Assembly: GCA_037447655.1 (NCBI GenBank)
Contig: JBBHKE010001956.1
Span: forward strand, 62,198 to 93,197
From: Zygnema cylindricum
Lineage: Eukaryota; Streptophyta; Zygnematophyceae; Zygnematales; Zygnemataceae
DNA: 31,000 nucleotides
Direction: 5' to 3'
Shown: positions 13,592-20,700 of the stretch, in pieces
How the letters are laid out: each line of letters begins with the position of its first letter
Position numbering within the stretch: position 1 is the stretch's first letter
Notes under the pieces: model-generated
Told to the model about the DNA's origin: nothing
What the model saw: the letters and a program-made list of their open reading frames with translations, nothing else
Databases searched by the model: none
Translations under genes and position numbers: made by a program

Positions 13592-15426
13592 ATGTAATCT
13601 AAACAGATTGCACACCGTACAAATCCTATCATAAGAAAAACATCAGAACCTGTAGAAAACAGTTAGCATAATATTCTGTAACAGCTGTTTTGTTCATCCG
13701 TAGGTTTCAACGATATTGGTATTCACTTGATTCAAGTGAACAAAATGAAACTACTTTTTAAGTGGTTCAATCGACAGCTTCAGAACAACCAATATGCACT
13801 GAAGAATGTTTCCAGTACCATCGATATGGTAAAGACTCCCTTGAATCACTAAGAAATACACATTAAGTAATTAAACCATGAACCATTAAATAACATTTAG
13901 TAGGTCGCACCTAGACAGCAGCAATTAGGCTTTTGAATTCAAATTTGTTAGGAAACACAGTTATTCCAAATGTTTAAGGGAGATGTGTTCAACAAATATG
14001 TATGCAGTCTTCTCATAAGACCACTGCAGCCCCCTAGAGTTTCATGCCATTTTTTTATCCTGCTCATGCTCTGACTTGTCCCCAAACACACTTTCATAAA
14101 TATCGTCCAAAGCATGGCTTCATAAACATATATGAAAAGTGTGGATGAAGTATCACTAGAAGTGTTCCATGAAATGTTTTATTGTGGTCTCATGATCTCT
14201 TTTCTGTAACTTGGTTCAAACAGAACCATTACATTTTCTTTCATGGATGCCAAAACCTTCTCGTTCACATTGAGTACTTTCATAGTCTTTCAATCATTCC
14301 ACATTATAACAGTACATCATAGTCAAAGCAGTCTTAGTCTATTCAGTTGTAAAGGCATTGGCCCCACTATTTTGTCATTCTGACCTAAACTTTAGAACTA
14401 CAATCGTTTAACTCAAACAATCTGTGGCTTCTTGGACCTACTCAAACTTCCGTTGAAGTACTAAACACTGTGCAGCATTGTTCTTTATTTTTGGATTTCA
14501 CACAATTTTGTTAACCACTTTTTCTTTGATATGGCCATGACTATTCCACCCTCTGTGTGCTTGTCTTGGTCACAGTAGAACGATGAAAACACATGTGTGT
14601 ATCGTGTGCGATGTTAGAAGTTTTGGGGATAAGAACTTAGATTGAGACAATGAAAACCAATGATGAACTTCCCTCAATCATGAACTTCAAACAGGCACAT
14701 TCTAGTTGCTATTTCGAAGGCCATCTCTTGCTGAAACCAAACTAGACAAGCTGGGTCAATCAGCAGGCATGATATCGTTGCTCAACATTGTCTAGACACG
14801 GAACATGCTCAGTTCATGAGTCAGGCCAATAAAACTGGAGTCAGGCCAATAAAAATGGATACGAAAAAGGCAATCATGTAGTGATCGCTGAATATGTGCT
14901 TCATGAGTCAGGCAAAAAAAGCTGGATACGAAAAGGACAATAATGTAGTGATTGCTGAATATGCGGGCAACAAAACGGGGTTTGAACTTAATTTCGAGAG
15001 CAATGTTTGTGTTCAAGACATTGGTTTAACAGTGCGTTCACAAAGGCAAGGAAATTATGTGACAAATTCACATCCTTCACCCTAAAAAACCAAAAAATTA
15101 TGCTTCTCGCCCTACCAGTATTACAATGAATGGGCTCTCTAACATGGTGAAAATAATACTAGTGTGAATTGCGGATTTCAACTTGTGCTGTAAATGTACC
15201 ATATTTAGTTAAAGAAATGGTTTCGCAGTTTTACAAGTAAGTTTCTCGGTTAGCTTAGCGGCCACTAGTATCTGTTGCTTCCCAAGACAACATCCCTGTG
15301 TGAAAAAAATTACATACCCACAATAGAAGTTCCCATGGCCGCTGCAAACAACGGCTGTACTGGATGAAAGGCGCCACAATGGGCATGTCGGCGAAGATCC
15401 AGGTGCTGGCGAGCAATCCACTCCAT
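129..15426 (-). CDS. TWD40-1: TWD40-1-like subunit of the TPLATE endocytic complex (21 exons, C-terminus outside window)
   Basis: The encoded protein is a WD40-repeat adaptor of the TPLATE complex, which acts in clathrin-mediated endocytosis at the plant plasma membrane (family knowledge). Coding exons in transcript order: 15426-15318, 12968-12859, 12227-12071, 11478-11378, 10969-10897, 10649-10508, 9917-9757, 8789-8665, 8534-8426, 7894-7773, 7370-7329, 6943-6842, 6444-6247, 6076-5914, 5650-5333, 4472-4327, 2752-2624, 2358-2241, 1448-1250, 947-836, 283-129. They total 2891 nt, about 963 codons, with no internal stop and consistent phase at every junction. Segments collinear with Arabidopsis TWD40-1 (recalled) include TGCKLSSVDIG, VVGTVEG, GAGAMTFHPTL, LLAWDVST-like LMAWDVSTPT, DLPVCE, QFAILED, FRSLLWVGPSLFFST, LLGLLEPLLLGW and LKDEFLR. 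The first ~330 residues are WD40-like propeller blades; the rest matches the family's second half. The start ATG sits in a strong context (GCCATGG) and matches the family's MEW start. An unrecovered C-terminal part lies beyond position 1. Confidence 0.93.
836..947 (-). CDS. TWD40-1: TWD40-1 exon 20
   Basis: Encodes FDSQRITPRLVEALS and GPPICSDLAVELSQSGPQFT, matching the family's RITPRSLDILARS and CGDLAVSLAQAGPQF. Acceptor atgcag, donor GTAATT. Confidence 0.92.
1250..1448 (-). CDS. TWD40-1: TWD40-1 exon 19
   Basis: Encodes VLVGVLNDRVLLAQ, LLGLLEPLLLGWVTL and LHEITFQLTSR. Acceptor ttcacag, donor CACG|GTAACG. Confidence 0.93.
2241..2358 (-). CDS. TWD40-1: TWD40-1 exon 18
   Basis: Encodes FRSLLWVGPSLFFSTATTVA and MLGWDSIVRPLVTIDSPTA, almost identical to the family's FRSLLWVGPALLFSTTTAV. 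There is no AG in reach of its start; the upstream intron ends in AC. Donor CAG|GTCAAA. Confidence 0.9.
2359..2623 (-). other. TWD40-1: U12-type (minor spliceosome) AT-AC intron of TWD40-1
   Basis: Read in gene orientation, the intron starts ATATCCAG at 2623 and ends CCAC at 2359 (265 nt). A close match to the U12 branch-point consensus TTCCTTRAC, namely TCCCTTGAC, has its adenosine at 2372, 13 nt before the intron end, where minor introns place it. Both flanks are on a codon boundary, and the joined protein (SYPP|FRSLLWVG) has the family's spacing. No GT-AG pair restores the frame here: the frame of exon 18 meets a TGA 27 nt upstream of its start, with no AG in between. The 5' site deviates from ATATCCTT at its last two positions. 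Confidence 0.8.
2624..2752 (-). CDS. TWD40-1: TWD40-1 exon 17
   Basis: Encodes VAGVITTQRVMIISARMELL then ASSAPSFDQSYPP. Acceptor tgacag. Homology stops at 2624, where the intron begins ATATCC rather than GT (see the U12 intron entry). Confidence 0.88.
2753..4326 (-). other. TWD40-1 intron 16 (1574 nt)
   Basis: AT-rich non-coding stretch between the exons encoding SEIVLQ and VRWQAK. I see no conserved reading frame, RNA gene or clear repeat in it on either strand. Confidence 0.75.
4327..4472 (-). CDS. TWD40-1: TWD40-1 exon 16
   Basis: Encodes GTILYVSAGSHIGTVQIPEV and VKLQPSEIVLQ. Acceptor gctgcag, donor CAG|GTGGGG. Confidence 0.9.
4473..5332 (-). other. TWD40-1 intron 15 (860 nt)
   Basis: Non-coding. 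Its 5' end, next to the strong GTAAGT donor, carries a 19-bp tandem repeat (5282-5319). Nothing else recognisable. Confidence 0.75.
5282..5319. repeat. Two tandem copies of a 19-bp unit
   Basis: On the plus strand, GACATTTGATTCTTTTAGC (5282-5300) is followed directly by GACATTTGATTTCTTTAGC (5301-5319), and then by a third partial copy (aacattta). The array lies just inside the TWD40-1 intron, starting about 5 bases beyond the GTAAGTAA donor. Confidence 0.85.
5333..5650 (-). CDS. TWD40-1: TWD40-1 exon 15
   Basis: The longest exon found (318 nt). Encodes HDSQFAILEDDGYELVIYDL, an acidic stretch (NEDDF, DDQTDGAEEE), then MFETPVQRVFGMPL, as in the family. Acceptor ctgcag, donor GTAAGT. Confidence 0.94.
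5914..6076 (-). CDS. TWD40-1: TWD40-1 exon 14
   Basis: Encodes RHMVYSSKQQAFLIFF and GPGEVVVYRYLD, matching the family's KHIVYSRKRHLFLVVYEF. Acceptor taacag, donor GTTAGG. Confidence 0.92.
6247..6444 (-). CDS. TWD40-1: TWD40-1 exon 13
   Basis: Encodes PFQTDFRFFNSEQGIFNYPS and ILMDGCNLFSYNLAGAD, matching the family's FNKPNRVLHYPVRAFYIEGLNL region. Acceptor ctgcag; donor CAG|GTTGAA is weak but the only one giving the required phase. Confidence 0.9.
6842..6943 (-). CDS. TWD40-1: TWD40-1 exon 12
   Basis: Encodes IQALPLLAIADPIEPLHDLP then VCE, matching the family's LPLITV...DIPVCQ. Acceptor tttcag, donor GTAAAG. Confidence 0.92.
7035..7157. repeat. Imperfect tandem duplication, 64-bp period
   Basis: The segment 7035-7093, starting GTCTCTGCTTTTGACACCAA, is repeated at 7099-7157, starting GTCTCTTCTTTTGACATCAA, with scattered substitutions. 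It lies within TWD40-1 intron 11 and is not coding. Confidence 0.85.
7329..7370 (-). CDS. TWD40-1: TWD40-1 exon 11 (42-nt small exon)
   Basis: Encodes PTALDFARRAILYG, counterpart of the family's DIARKAFLY. Donor GTGAGT is strong. The acceptor may be ctcag at 7371 (as given) or tgcag 10 nt upstream, depending on the exon 10 donor. Confidence 0.8.
7773..7894 (-). CDS. TWD40-1: TWD40-1 exon 10
   Basis: Encodes REKLASLGAAGLLSEQQLQQ and LHHGQS, a helical segment conserved in the family. Acceptor aaacag. The donor is uncertain between GAG|GTTATT and an alternative 14 nt further on. Confidence 0.87.
8426..8534 (-). CDS. TWD40-1: TWD40-1 exon 9
   Basis: Encodes ENRRKLMAVLQAARGTA, matching the family's GRKQLFAVLQSARG. 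The acceptor is most likely ggtgcag at 8535, although a second in-frame AG lies 12 nt downstream. Donor GTGAAG. Confidence 0.88.
8665..8789 (-). CDS. TWD40-1: TWD40-1 exon 8
   Basis: Encodes LEQLDIARILSRDRS and VKDLLLHPRLNIATLLFL, the counterpart of the family's IDIPRILS and EVHPKLNLAALIFA stretches. Acceptor ggtgcag, donor GTATAG (weak). Confidence 0.9.
8790..9756 (-). other. TWD40-1 intron 7 (967 nt)
   Basis: Non-coding by homology: the family protein runs directly from QFFSQA to DLEQLDIARIL across this gap. Short open stretches inside (for example 8851-9060 minus) show no family resemblance. Confidence 0.7.
9757..9917 (-). CDS. TWD40-1: TWD40-1 exon 7
   Basis: Encodes SEAITAVHWHASLQLLLTLT, HDGIVQGWRA and GGGQFFSQA. 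Acceptor attgcag, donor CAG|GTACAG. Confidence 0.9.
10508..10649 (-). CDS. TWD40-1: TWD40-1 exon 6
   Basis: Encodes KLAGAGAMTFHPTL, FVGDRTGTLMAWDVST and NLVGL. The reading frame stays open well past the exon, but only the donor CCT|GTCAGT gives the phase needed by exon 7 and the family's spacing. Confidence 0.88.
10897..10969 (-). CDS. TWD40-1: TWD40-1 exon 5
   Basis: Encodes YVAYADGIIRAHSLESFAVV, continuing the blade begun in exon 4. Acceptor atggcag, donor GTAAGC. It is 73 nt. Confidence 0.92.
11378..11478 (-). CDS. TWD40-1: TWD40-1 exon 4
   Basis: Encodes VVGTVEGLRPATKLKTDQKK and GLACHNRLPFL. Acceptor gctgcag, donor GTGAGT. Confidence 0.93.
12071..12227 (-). CDS. TWD40-1: TWD40-1 exon 3
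   Basis: Encodes DLTIRSWDLDTEHTYILYSP, then EVHIALTPLRRWLFF. Acceptor ctgatag after a T/C-rich tract, donor GTGAGC. No start codon is needed because it is internal; both phases match exons 2 and 4. Confidence 0.92.
12859..12968 (-). CDS. TWD40-1: TWD40-1 exon 2
   Basis: Encodes EYDILTGCKLSSVDIGGPV and onward to VIVAVLE. Acceptor gctgcag, donor GTGAGC, ends on a codon boundary. Confidence 0.93.
13531..13589. repeat. (GA)n microsatellite
   Basis: An almost perfect AG/GA dinucleotide run of about 59 bp, preceded by a degenerate purine-rich lead-in from about 13505. It is in TWD40-1 intron 1, where the transcript strand reads as a CU tract. Open frames through it (RERERE or SLSLSL) are repeat artefacts. 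Confidence 0.97.
14818..14964. repeat. Nested tandem duplication, 67-bp and 20-bp periods
   Basis: The segment at 14838-14898 (starting GAGTCAGGCCAATAAAAATG) recurs at 14905-14964 (starting GAGTCAGGCAAAAAAAGCTG) with several substitutions, a 67-bp period. A 20-bp piece of the first copy is itself duplicated at 14818-14837. The second copy falls in a short open frame that runs to 15085 on the plus strand; I do not recognise it. Confidence 0.85.
15318..15426 (-). CDS. TWD40-1: TWD40-1 exon 1 (start codon)
   Basis: Begins MEWIARQHLDLRR and contains GAFHPVQPLFAAA, as expected for the first WD40 blade. The donor GTATGT splits a Gly/Glu codon after its first base. It is 109 nt, codons 1-36. Confidence 0.92.
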
Positions 15427-15931
15427 GGCTGGATCAGGAAACCGGAAGCTCACCCAGAGCTCCCAGGCAACGCCAGCTACTGAGGGAAAAAAATATGAGA
15501 CCAATAAGAGGAGGAAATAGTGCCAATGCAAGGGAGAGAAGATGCCGCTGTAGGCATTCTCAACAACGGAAAGAATTGTAAACACTAAAACAGATTACTC
15601 GAGTTCCGACCGTAGGTTAGGAGGTTACAGTAGCACACGTGGGAGAACAAGGCGAAAACTAAATTGAAACGGAGTCTCGTCGATTCAAAAGTGTAGAGTT
15701 GTAAACCGCAGACAGCAACGTTTTTAAACATTGGTTTTCTACTTTTGTTTAGCGCTCAGCCATGGCCGCCACGGTAACCATTTCTAGGGGAAGAGTATTG
15801 CTGCCATCATCTGTTGGGGAACCAGGCGAGGCACGGCAGGCATCCTCCAAGAGAAGACCAGTACCTTGCTTTACATATTTGTATGCCCACACGCTTGACT
15901 GAAGCTCACTGATGGCAATCTTCACGGTCAT
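15427..15931 (-). other. TWD40-1: 5' leader of TWD40-1, with possible upstream first exon at 15865-15931
   Basis: In gene orientation there is a strong acceptor (tttttttccctcag) at 15480, 53 nt before the start codon, implying a 5' intron. An upstream ATG at 15931 opens MTVKIAISELQSSVWAYKYV, followed by a plausible donor CAAG|GTACTG at 15865/15864. Joining 15865 to 15479 keeps this ATG in frame with the main start, which would add 40 residues. The Arabidopsis protein (recalled) starts at the internal Met, so this could equally be untranslated leader or an uORF. Confidence 0.45.
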
Positions 15932-16644
15932 CTCAACTCACGTTAACATCATCAATCGTTTGTTTTTTCCTGAGGAAGTTTCTTGGTTCGGTACTTTTTC
16001 ATTGATGAAATCAATTTGGTGGCAGGCAATTCACCGGTCTAAAACATGAAGTGCAACTTTTTGTGCAATGCTAGCTTCTACACTCGTTATTTTTTAAAGG
16101 TTGGTCTTGAATGTCAAACATATGCAAATATTCTGAAATATTGAACAACATTCCTCAATGCAGTGGAGGCACATTACTATTGGTGTGTTGATGATTGTGG
16201 CTCGGCTTTTTTTTAGACAACAAATTAAACTATATTCCCATTAGTTTCTCTAAAAACCAATATTCAACAAGCCTCGCTGTGCTTTTCCGAACATTTAATA
16301 ATGAAACATTTGTTTTCATTATTAACGAATGTCTGATTTCTATTTCAATCATAGGGAATGTTATGGAATGGATAGGAAAAATTGATGAATTTGTTAAAGC
16401 GTCTACATCATTGTAACTACATTAAAGAAAGATAATTCTGTGGAACTTATATGTCACATATGCTTTAGAGTTTGTTGCTGATTTGGTTCCTGCTTGGTGT
16501 ATTCCTTTGATTTCTATTATTGGCTACAATTTGAGTTACCTTAATGTAGTTGTTTTTGGAATCCAAGGATTTTACTTCAAAGAAAATGAAACATGTGGTA
16601 TTCGTAATCCGTTGATTGTTGAACATTTACCATGCAGGCATACT
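15932..16644. promoter_or_regulatory. Head-to-head intergenic region between TWD40-1 and TOC75 (presumed divergent promoters)
   Basis: TWD40-1 reads leftwards and TOC75 rightwards from here, so both promoters should lie in or near this AT-rich stretch. I could not assign a convincing TATA box or transcription start. The role is inferred from gene orientation only. Confidence 0.4.
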
Positions 16645-16757
16645 ATGTCGACGCGGTGTCGTCAAGTGCAGAATGCAGTACAAGTTCTGTCATCTTCTGT
16701 TATGAAGGATGGGCAATCGAGTTTCACTGTGCAAAACAGTTGCTACTTGCGTGCTAG
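16632..16757 (+). other. Overlapping upstream ORF, or splice acceptor, at the TOC75 start
   Basis: An ATG at 16632 lies 13 nt before the TOC75 ATG, in a different frame, and opens a 41-codon frame ending at TAG 16755-16757, so it would overlap the TOC75 coding start. The same bases (tttaccatgcag) resemble a 3' splice site; splicing there would remove the upstream ATG and leave a 10-nt leader to the TOC75 ATG on that exon. Confidence 0.35.
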
Positions 16758-17738
16758 CTGCCATAATAAAGTGCATATGAGCATTTCCTTGGCACGTGTC
16801 TTCAGGCACTGCTCATCGTTTAATAGAGCACTCCTTCATTATCTAGAAATTGCTTCAGTGGCCCTACTTAAGGTTGCCTCGCAGTTGTCCACAGTAAGCA
16901 TTTTACCTGGAGACAGGTTTTGTGAAAAGGACAGCAATGGCATAGGAGCTGGAGGAGGAGACAATGGTGGAGAGGGAGGGAGAGGTGGAGGTGATGGTGG
17001 TGGTGGTGGTGGTGGTGATGGTGGAGATGATGGAGATACTGATGGTGAGAGTCAATGTAGAGTGCCTTGGTTGTTGTTTCCCAAGCAACGGCTTGGATGT
17101 GGGAAGGAGCAACAGATGCTAAGGGATCTGTTTGTGAAGCAGCTTTCAATTCTGGCCGCAACTTTTCTGTTGTTTTCTTGGACCGCCGAAGCTGTCCCTC
17201 TTATCATTCCTGTTGAGAAACTGCAGCCTGGCAAATATTACAAATGCAGGGAAATTGAGGTGAAGGCTCAAGAAGATAACAATTTAGGCTTGATGTCTAT
17301 CATTGAGCAGATGCTCTCGTTTCGAGTAGGCGAGGAGGTTAATCAGGAGAGCTTATTTCACGATGAGGCCTCGTTAAGAAGCTCTCCATGGTTCTGTAAT
17401 GTCCAAGTTTTATGTGAAACTATAGATCAAGTAAATGTGAAGGTCATTATTGAAGTGGAGGAGGTGGTATTTGGGGGAGCTTCCAATTGTAAATGTGTTG
17501 CTGTCGGGCTTGAGCAACAAAGTTCTGGGCAGTGCCTGTTGCCAGACTCTATGGAGAAAAGATTATCACAAATATTACTTGCAGCTAAAAAAGTGAGCTT
17601 TTGCACAATGAACACAGTTAAAGAGGAGATTGAAGAGTGGTACCACAGCCGCGGGTTTGACCTTGCAAGTGTGCAAGGTTTTGATGGTCTAGGCAGCGCC
17701 GAAATCACAGTGAACATGTCGGAGGGTGTGATTTCAGG
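16645..17738 (+). CDS. TOC75: TOC75 exon 1: transit peptide, glycine stretch, first POTRA part
   Basis: Ends at ATTTCAGG|GTAAGT, with two bases of a codon left over. It contains the glycine-rich stretch at about 16945-17048, the AEA site ending at 17193, and POTRA sequence including EEWYHSRGFDLASVQGF. The frame is open upstream to 16426 but has no ATG before 16645. Confidence 0.87.
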
Positions 17739-20700
17739 GTAAGTTTTCTTGCCCTATCGACATTCCATGTCTGCATGCAGTCTATAGGATTTTGCTTAAT
17801 ATGATTTATTGACATTCTCTCACTGTGGGGAAAGCTCCCGCTCCCTATCCCTTACAATGTTCAAATGTAGGGCCTTCTGTATTAATGCTAAGCAAAGAAG
17901 TGTATTAGTTTTTCCCCACATTCCCCTCTCGCCTTCCCTTGCTCTTGTTTTCCCTCTCATGATCCCCAAAAAATAATTAAAGACATCTACAGGTGGGCAT
18001 AGCTGGTATTGATGGAATCACACAACCCTGTAGCTGTCCTTGCTGAGAAATGAATTTGAACCTTCATCTTTTTTATCATTCTTACTGCAGTTGTGCTAGG
18101 GCACTGAACTTGCTATTACAGCAAAGAGAAGGAAGGACTGCAGAGGTGAGGCCTTGGTTAGATTGAGTGCATGGACGACATAAAGTAGCTGTAGAAGCAC
18201 GAATAGAAAATGTTAAAACCAATGAATCCTGACTGACTTGAATTTTAATTTCAGAGTTGAATCTTTAGTAGATGTACTTGGTACGTGAGATCACATTCAG
18301 CAATCTGGATATTGTCGTCGGTAATTTTTCAATTACATTTTCTACGTTTTTTTTCTCTAGGTTTATTAATTATTACATGTTGAGAACGTTTAAGTTTCTG
18401 ATGAGGTGTTTTGTCTTTGTGTCAAACAGGACGCATTTTTCTTAGATTAAACCAGTGCATTTGTTTGTTCTCTGGGAAATTGGTGCATCTTCTGTTTAGT
18501 TGCTTGTCCATGCTTTAACTGTCAACAATTCAACTGGAAGTTTTGACTCTTATATTATCTGCTCTACTTTCTTCCATGTTATCTAAATCAAGCTATCACC
18601 AGACATCATATGATTTTAGCTTAAAATTGTTCTTAAGTTTCTTTCATGAGGTTCTCTGTGGTCACAGTTGTCCTGCGGTTGTAATATGTGCTGAATATGT
18701 CTGTTTGACTTGGACTGGCGTCGCCAAGCACTTTATAGCTAGATTTGTATATCATTGGATATGTTTTTAAAAAAAAATCATTTGAAAATAGATTTTGAGC
18801 ACCTCTTCTCTTCACGCTGTATGTTGTTTACATATCCGGGGGTTCCTTCAATTCCCGTAATTTTTGTCATTACTATCTAGTTGGTTCAGTCAGATCGGAA
18901 TCCCCACATTTGGCCTCCTGTCTTTCAGTTCACGGTTGAAGAGATTGAATGAATAGCAATAAGTGGCTTAAATTGCAGGTTGGTAATGCTGAAGGACAGA
19001 AAAGGCTATTCGAAGTTAAATAGGATCATAATTGAGCATTAGTGTTTTCTTGAACAATTGATGCAACCACTATGACAAGTTTCTGTAGGTTGAAGCGACT
19101 AAGGTATTACATAATGTGTTACGTGTTGTCTTCATTTTCCGAAATCTCCTGTTGATCTGAAAATGTAACCAGGTAACCCCCCAGGATAGTAATCTTTGCC
19201 ATTTCATAGCCTCCAACAAGTAGAAGGTCAAACTACAAATTAGGTTCAGGACAATCTTTTCCAATCGTTAATGCTTATCAGTGAGAGTTGCGCGTCACTC
19301 TCATTATCTAAATTCTGCTGTCACATGTTTACGTTGCAGTAGGTTTTCGTGCTGCGTACATCACTCTGGAACTTGCTCCGTTTTGTTTCCACGTAGATGC
19401 TTCTGTGGTAGATGGTCACTCACTACATTGGAACGAGTGGTTCTTTCTGAGGCTCTTCTCTTATCAGTTTTACAACAGTATGGGATCCATGTTTGCTCGA
19501 ACCTATGTTCTGAAGTTCAAATTGTACTAGTAGGGTTCCAGCCGCAATATCTCTGTTGGTAAAACCAAGGCAAAGGGCCAGAACAGGCATACCATAATGA
19601 TTTTGCTCTCTCACACGGGCCTATTTATTTGTGGATGGTGCCACATGGTCATTTCTATTTGGTTTACTTTTAAGTTTAAAAAAAAAAAAACTGATTCAGA
19701 TTCATTCTAGTGGGCCTTCGGCATTCTCAGAGTGAATGTGGCGTTTGAAGACAAAACTGGCTCCAAGTTCATCAACGGCACTCTCGAGCCGGAGGTTATT
19801 CGCCGAGAACTTCCAGCTACGGTGTGTATCTCTCTGCTAACGTGAGAGACTGGCGTAAGGTCACAGCTTGAAGCTTACAATTGTTAGATCAGGAGCTTTC
19901 TTAACATGTTAACTTCGCGGAGGCAGCTGCTCTCAGACACCCGTTCTCACCTTTGTATAGCAGAGCTATTGGTGAACAAATTAGTTGGTCTGGTTCCAAG
20001 CTGATTACTTTGGGTTACAGCTTGACCTTAACCCAGTGCCGATAATTATTTTTTGTGTTCATCACATGCAAATTAGAATGGGCTGGTTGATGACTGCCAA
20101 ATCTGCCAGAACGGATAGAGCTTTCACGTGTTTAAATTGAGCCTCGTCCAGCTCACAGTGACCTGTGCCTTAAGCTTGAGTTTGACGACCTGCCAGTTAT
20201 GGGGCTAAAGTAGAGACGGTTCCTTTAGCTTTCTCTTGTGGATAGATTCCAATCCTTCTTGGGCTTCAACCAACTTGGTTCTGTTACCGCATACAGCTTT
20301 CTAGGAAGTGTAGTTGGCATATCCTTCGTTTCCGTCTGCTGTATTGGAATTAGTTCATGTCAATTTGTACCAACGATGTTTCTGTCACTTCTGTCATGTT
20401 CATGTCGGGATTCTGTTTTAAGCTACGGTTAGAGTATCTTCTTTTGCTCTCCCTTCTGTTTAGTGTTTCAGACGTCATGTTTGGAAGGCTTTTGTTACAA
20501 AGGTTGTGATTTAAAGGTAGGTGATGATGAGGGTGTTTGAAATACTTTTTTCATTTATGTCTTTGCTGTTGAGATTCCTGGTGTAACCATTAAGGTAGAA
20601 ACTGAACTAAGTTTTATCACTGTTTCGTCATTATAAACCAGTGAATAATTAAGGCCACCATAATTGCCTTAAAGCAACGAGCAAGGGCTTGTATGTCGAA

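Larger units (their letters stand above)
12969..15317 (-). other. TWD40-1 intron 1 (2349 nt)
   Basis: The longest TWD40-1 intron. It holds a GA microsatellite (about 13531-13589) and a tandem duplication (14818-14964). No gene is recognised in it. Confidence 0.75.

Noticed and set aside
13320-13634. Overlapping frames reading RERERE or SLSLSL
   Set aside because: Produced solely by the GA microsatellite, inside an intron.
129-15426. TWD40-1 as a pseudogene, given its many short, scattered coding pieces
   Set aside because: All 21 exons join without stops, every phase agrees and the splice sites are credible, including the AT-AC pair. That is not expected of a decayed copy.
16483-16644. Extension of the TOC75 frame upstream to a TTG at 16483
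   Set aside because: No ATG occurs in this part of the frame, and nuclear genes normally start with ATG. The residues do not look like a transit peptide. A leader or a spliced upstream exon is more likely.
16868-17161. Minus-strand frames with long His runs (HHHHHH) opposite TOC75 exon 1
   Set aside because: These are the antisense of the glycine-codon repeat of TOC75; the plus-strand frame is supported by homology on both sides.
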